This document shows, one piece after another, positions 35,605 to 35,663 of a stretch of DNA of 35,663 nucleotides (the first letter of the stretch is position 1; each line of letters begins with the position of its first letter). The notes beneath the pieces were generated by a model that searched no databases, was not told where the DNA came from, and was given only the letters and a program-made list of their open reading frames with translations. Origin of the DNA: Halomonas sp. NO4. GTDB lineage: Bacteria; Pseudomonadota; Gammaproteobacteria; Pseudomonadales; Halomonadaceae. Made by a program: the position numbers and the translations under genes. The stretch lies in NCBI RefSeq assembly GCF_010994375.1, contig NZ_WHMA01000027.1, forward strand, positions 1 to 35,663, written 5' to 3'.

Positions 35605-35663
35605 TCAGCAAAAATCCGCGTGAACCCTCGCCCACTCGGGCTGGGAGGTAAGCGGGGGCCGCG
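35605..35663 (-). repeat. 59-bp terminal repeat, right copy (inverted)
   Basis: Reverse complement of 19-77 with two substitutions. On the minus strand the same nested stems form and the five-T run follows, so it reads as a terminator for transcription coming from outside the right end. The copy reaches the last base of the window and may continue beyond it. As at the left end, the gene that follows (srkA) runs in the direction of the repeat. Confidence 0.8.

Noticed and set aside
19..35663. Inverted terminal repeats considered as the ends of a 35-kb transposon
   Set aside because: The content between them is ordinary conserved housekeeping DNA with no transposase, and the repeats fold as terminators.

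Overview
This 35.7-kb, GC-rich window (about two thirds G+C by eye) is gammaproteobacterial chromosome. The gene blocks follow Pseudomonas/Halomonas order, and the protein style and intergenic signals fit a Halomonas-like (Halomonadaceae) organism; the genus is an inference. I see no rRNA, tRNA, CRISPR array, insertion sequence or phage gene. Almost every base lies in or next to a recognisable gene. The long open frames opposite real genes are GC shadows.

Layout. (1) 211-1266 is lipA on the plus strand. It converges on a long minus-strand cell-envelope cluster (11619 down to 1319): proA-nadD-rsfS-rlmH-mrdA-rodA-mltB-rlpA-dacA-DUF493-lipB. Many of these genes overlap by ATGA or GTGA, so they are probably co-transcribed. 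They cover proline and NAD synthesis, ribosome silencing and rRNA modification, the RodA/PBP2 elongation synthase with its trimming enzymes, and lipoate synthesis. (2) 11734-14962 is a plus-strand trio: two membrane proteins with degenerate GGDEF domains, then a DedA-PAP2 fusion likely to act on undecaprenyl carriers. (3) 14985-17681 on the minus strand holds a LysE-type exporter, ubiX and mpl. (4) 17853-21662 holds a probable PPi-dependent phosphofructokinase, a PP2C/kinase-like protein in which both catalytic centres look lost, and ppa behind a clear sigma70 promoter. (5) A DUF2333 membrane protein and dsbD are divergent. (6) 25068-31007 is accB-accC-prmA-dusB-fis-purH, closed by a strong terminator. 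(7) 31120-33696 on the minus strand holds gabD, folX and folE. (8) An orphan secreted protein and the kinase srkA close the window.

The genes are mostly housekeeping, and many concern the cell wall: synthesis, trimming, recycling (Mpl) and probably lipid-carrier recycling (DedA-PAP2). A second theme is pyrophosphate, with pfp and ppa about 2 kb apart.

The most unusual signals are mostly non-coding or catalytically dead. A 59-bp inverted repeat sits at both ends of the window; it folds like a terminator, and its only two substitutions fall in unpaired positions. A family of GCGAGG/CGAACC palindromes occurs at convergent gene junctions. A doubly degenerate phosphatase-kinase and paired degenerate GGDEF proteins are present. 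A TGTACA cluster lies upstream of folE. I do not see a complete new multi-gene system; the strongest leads are these individual elements.
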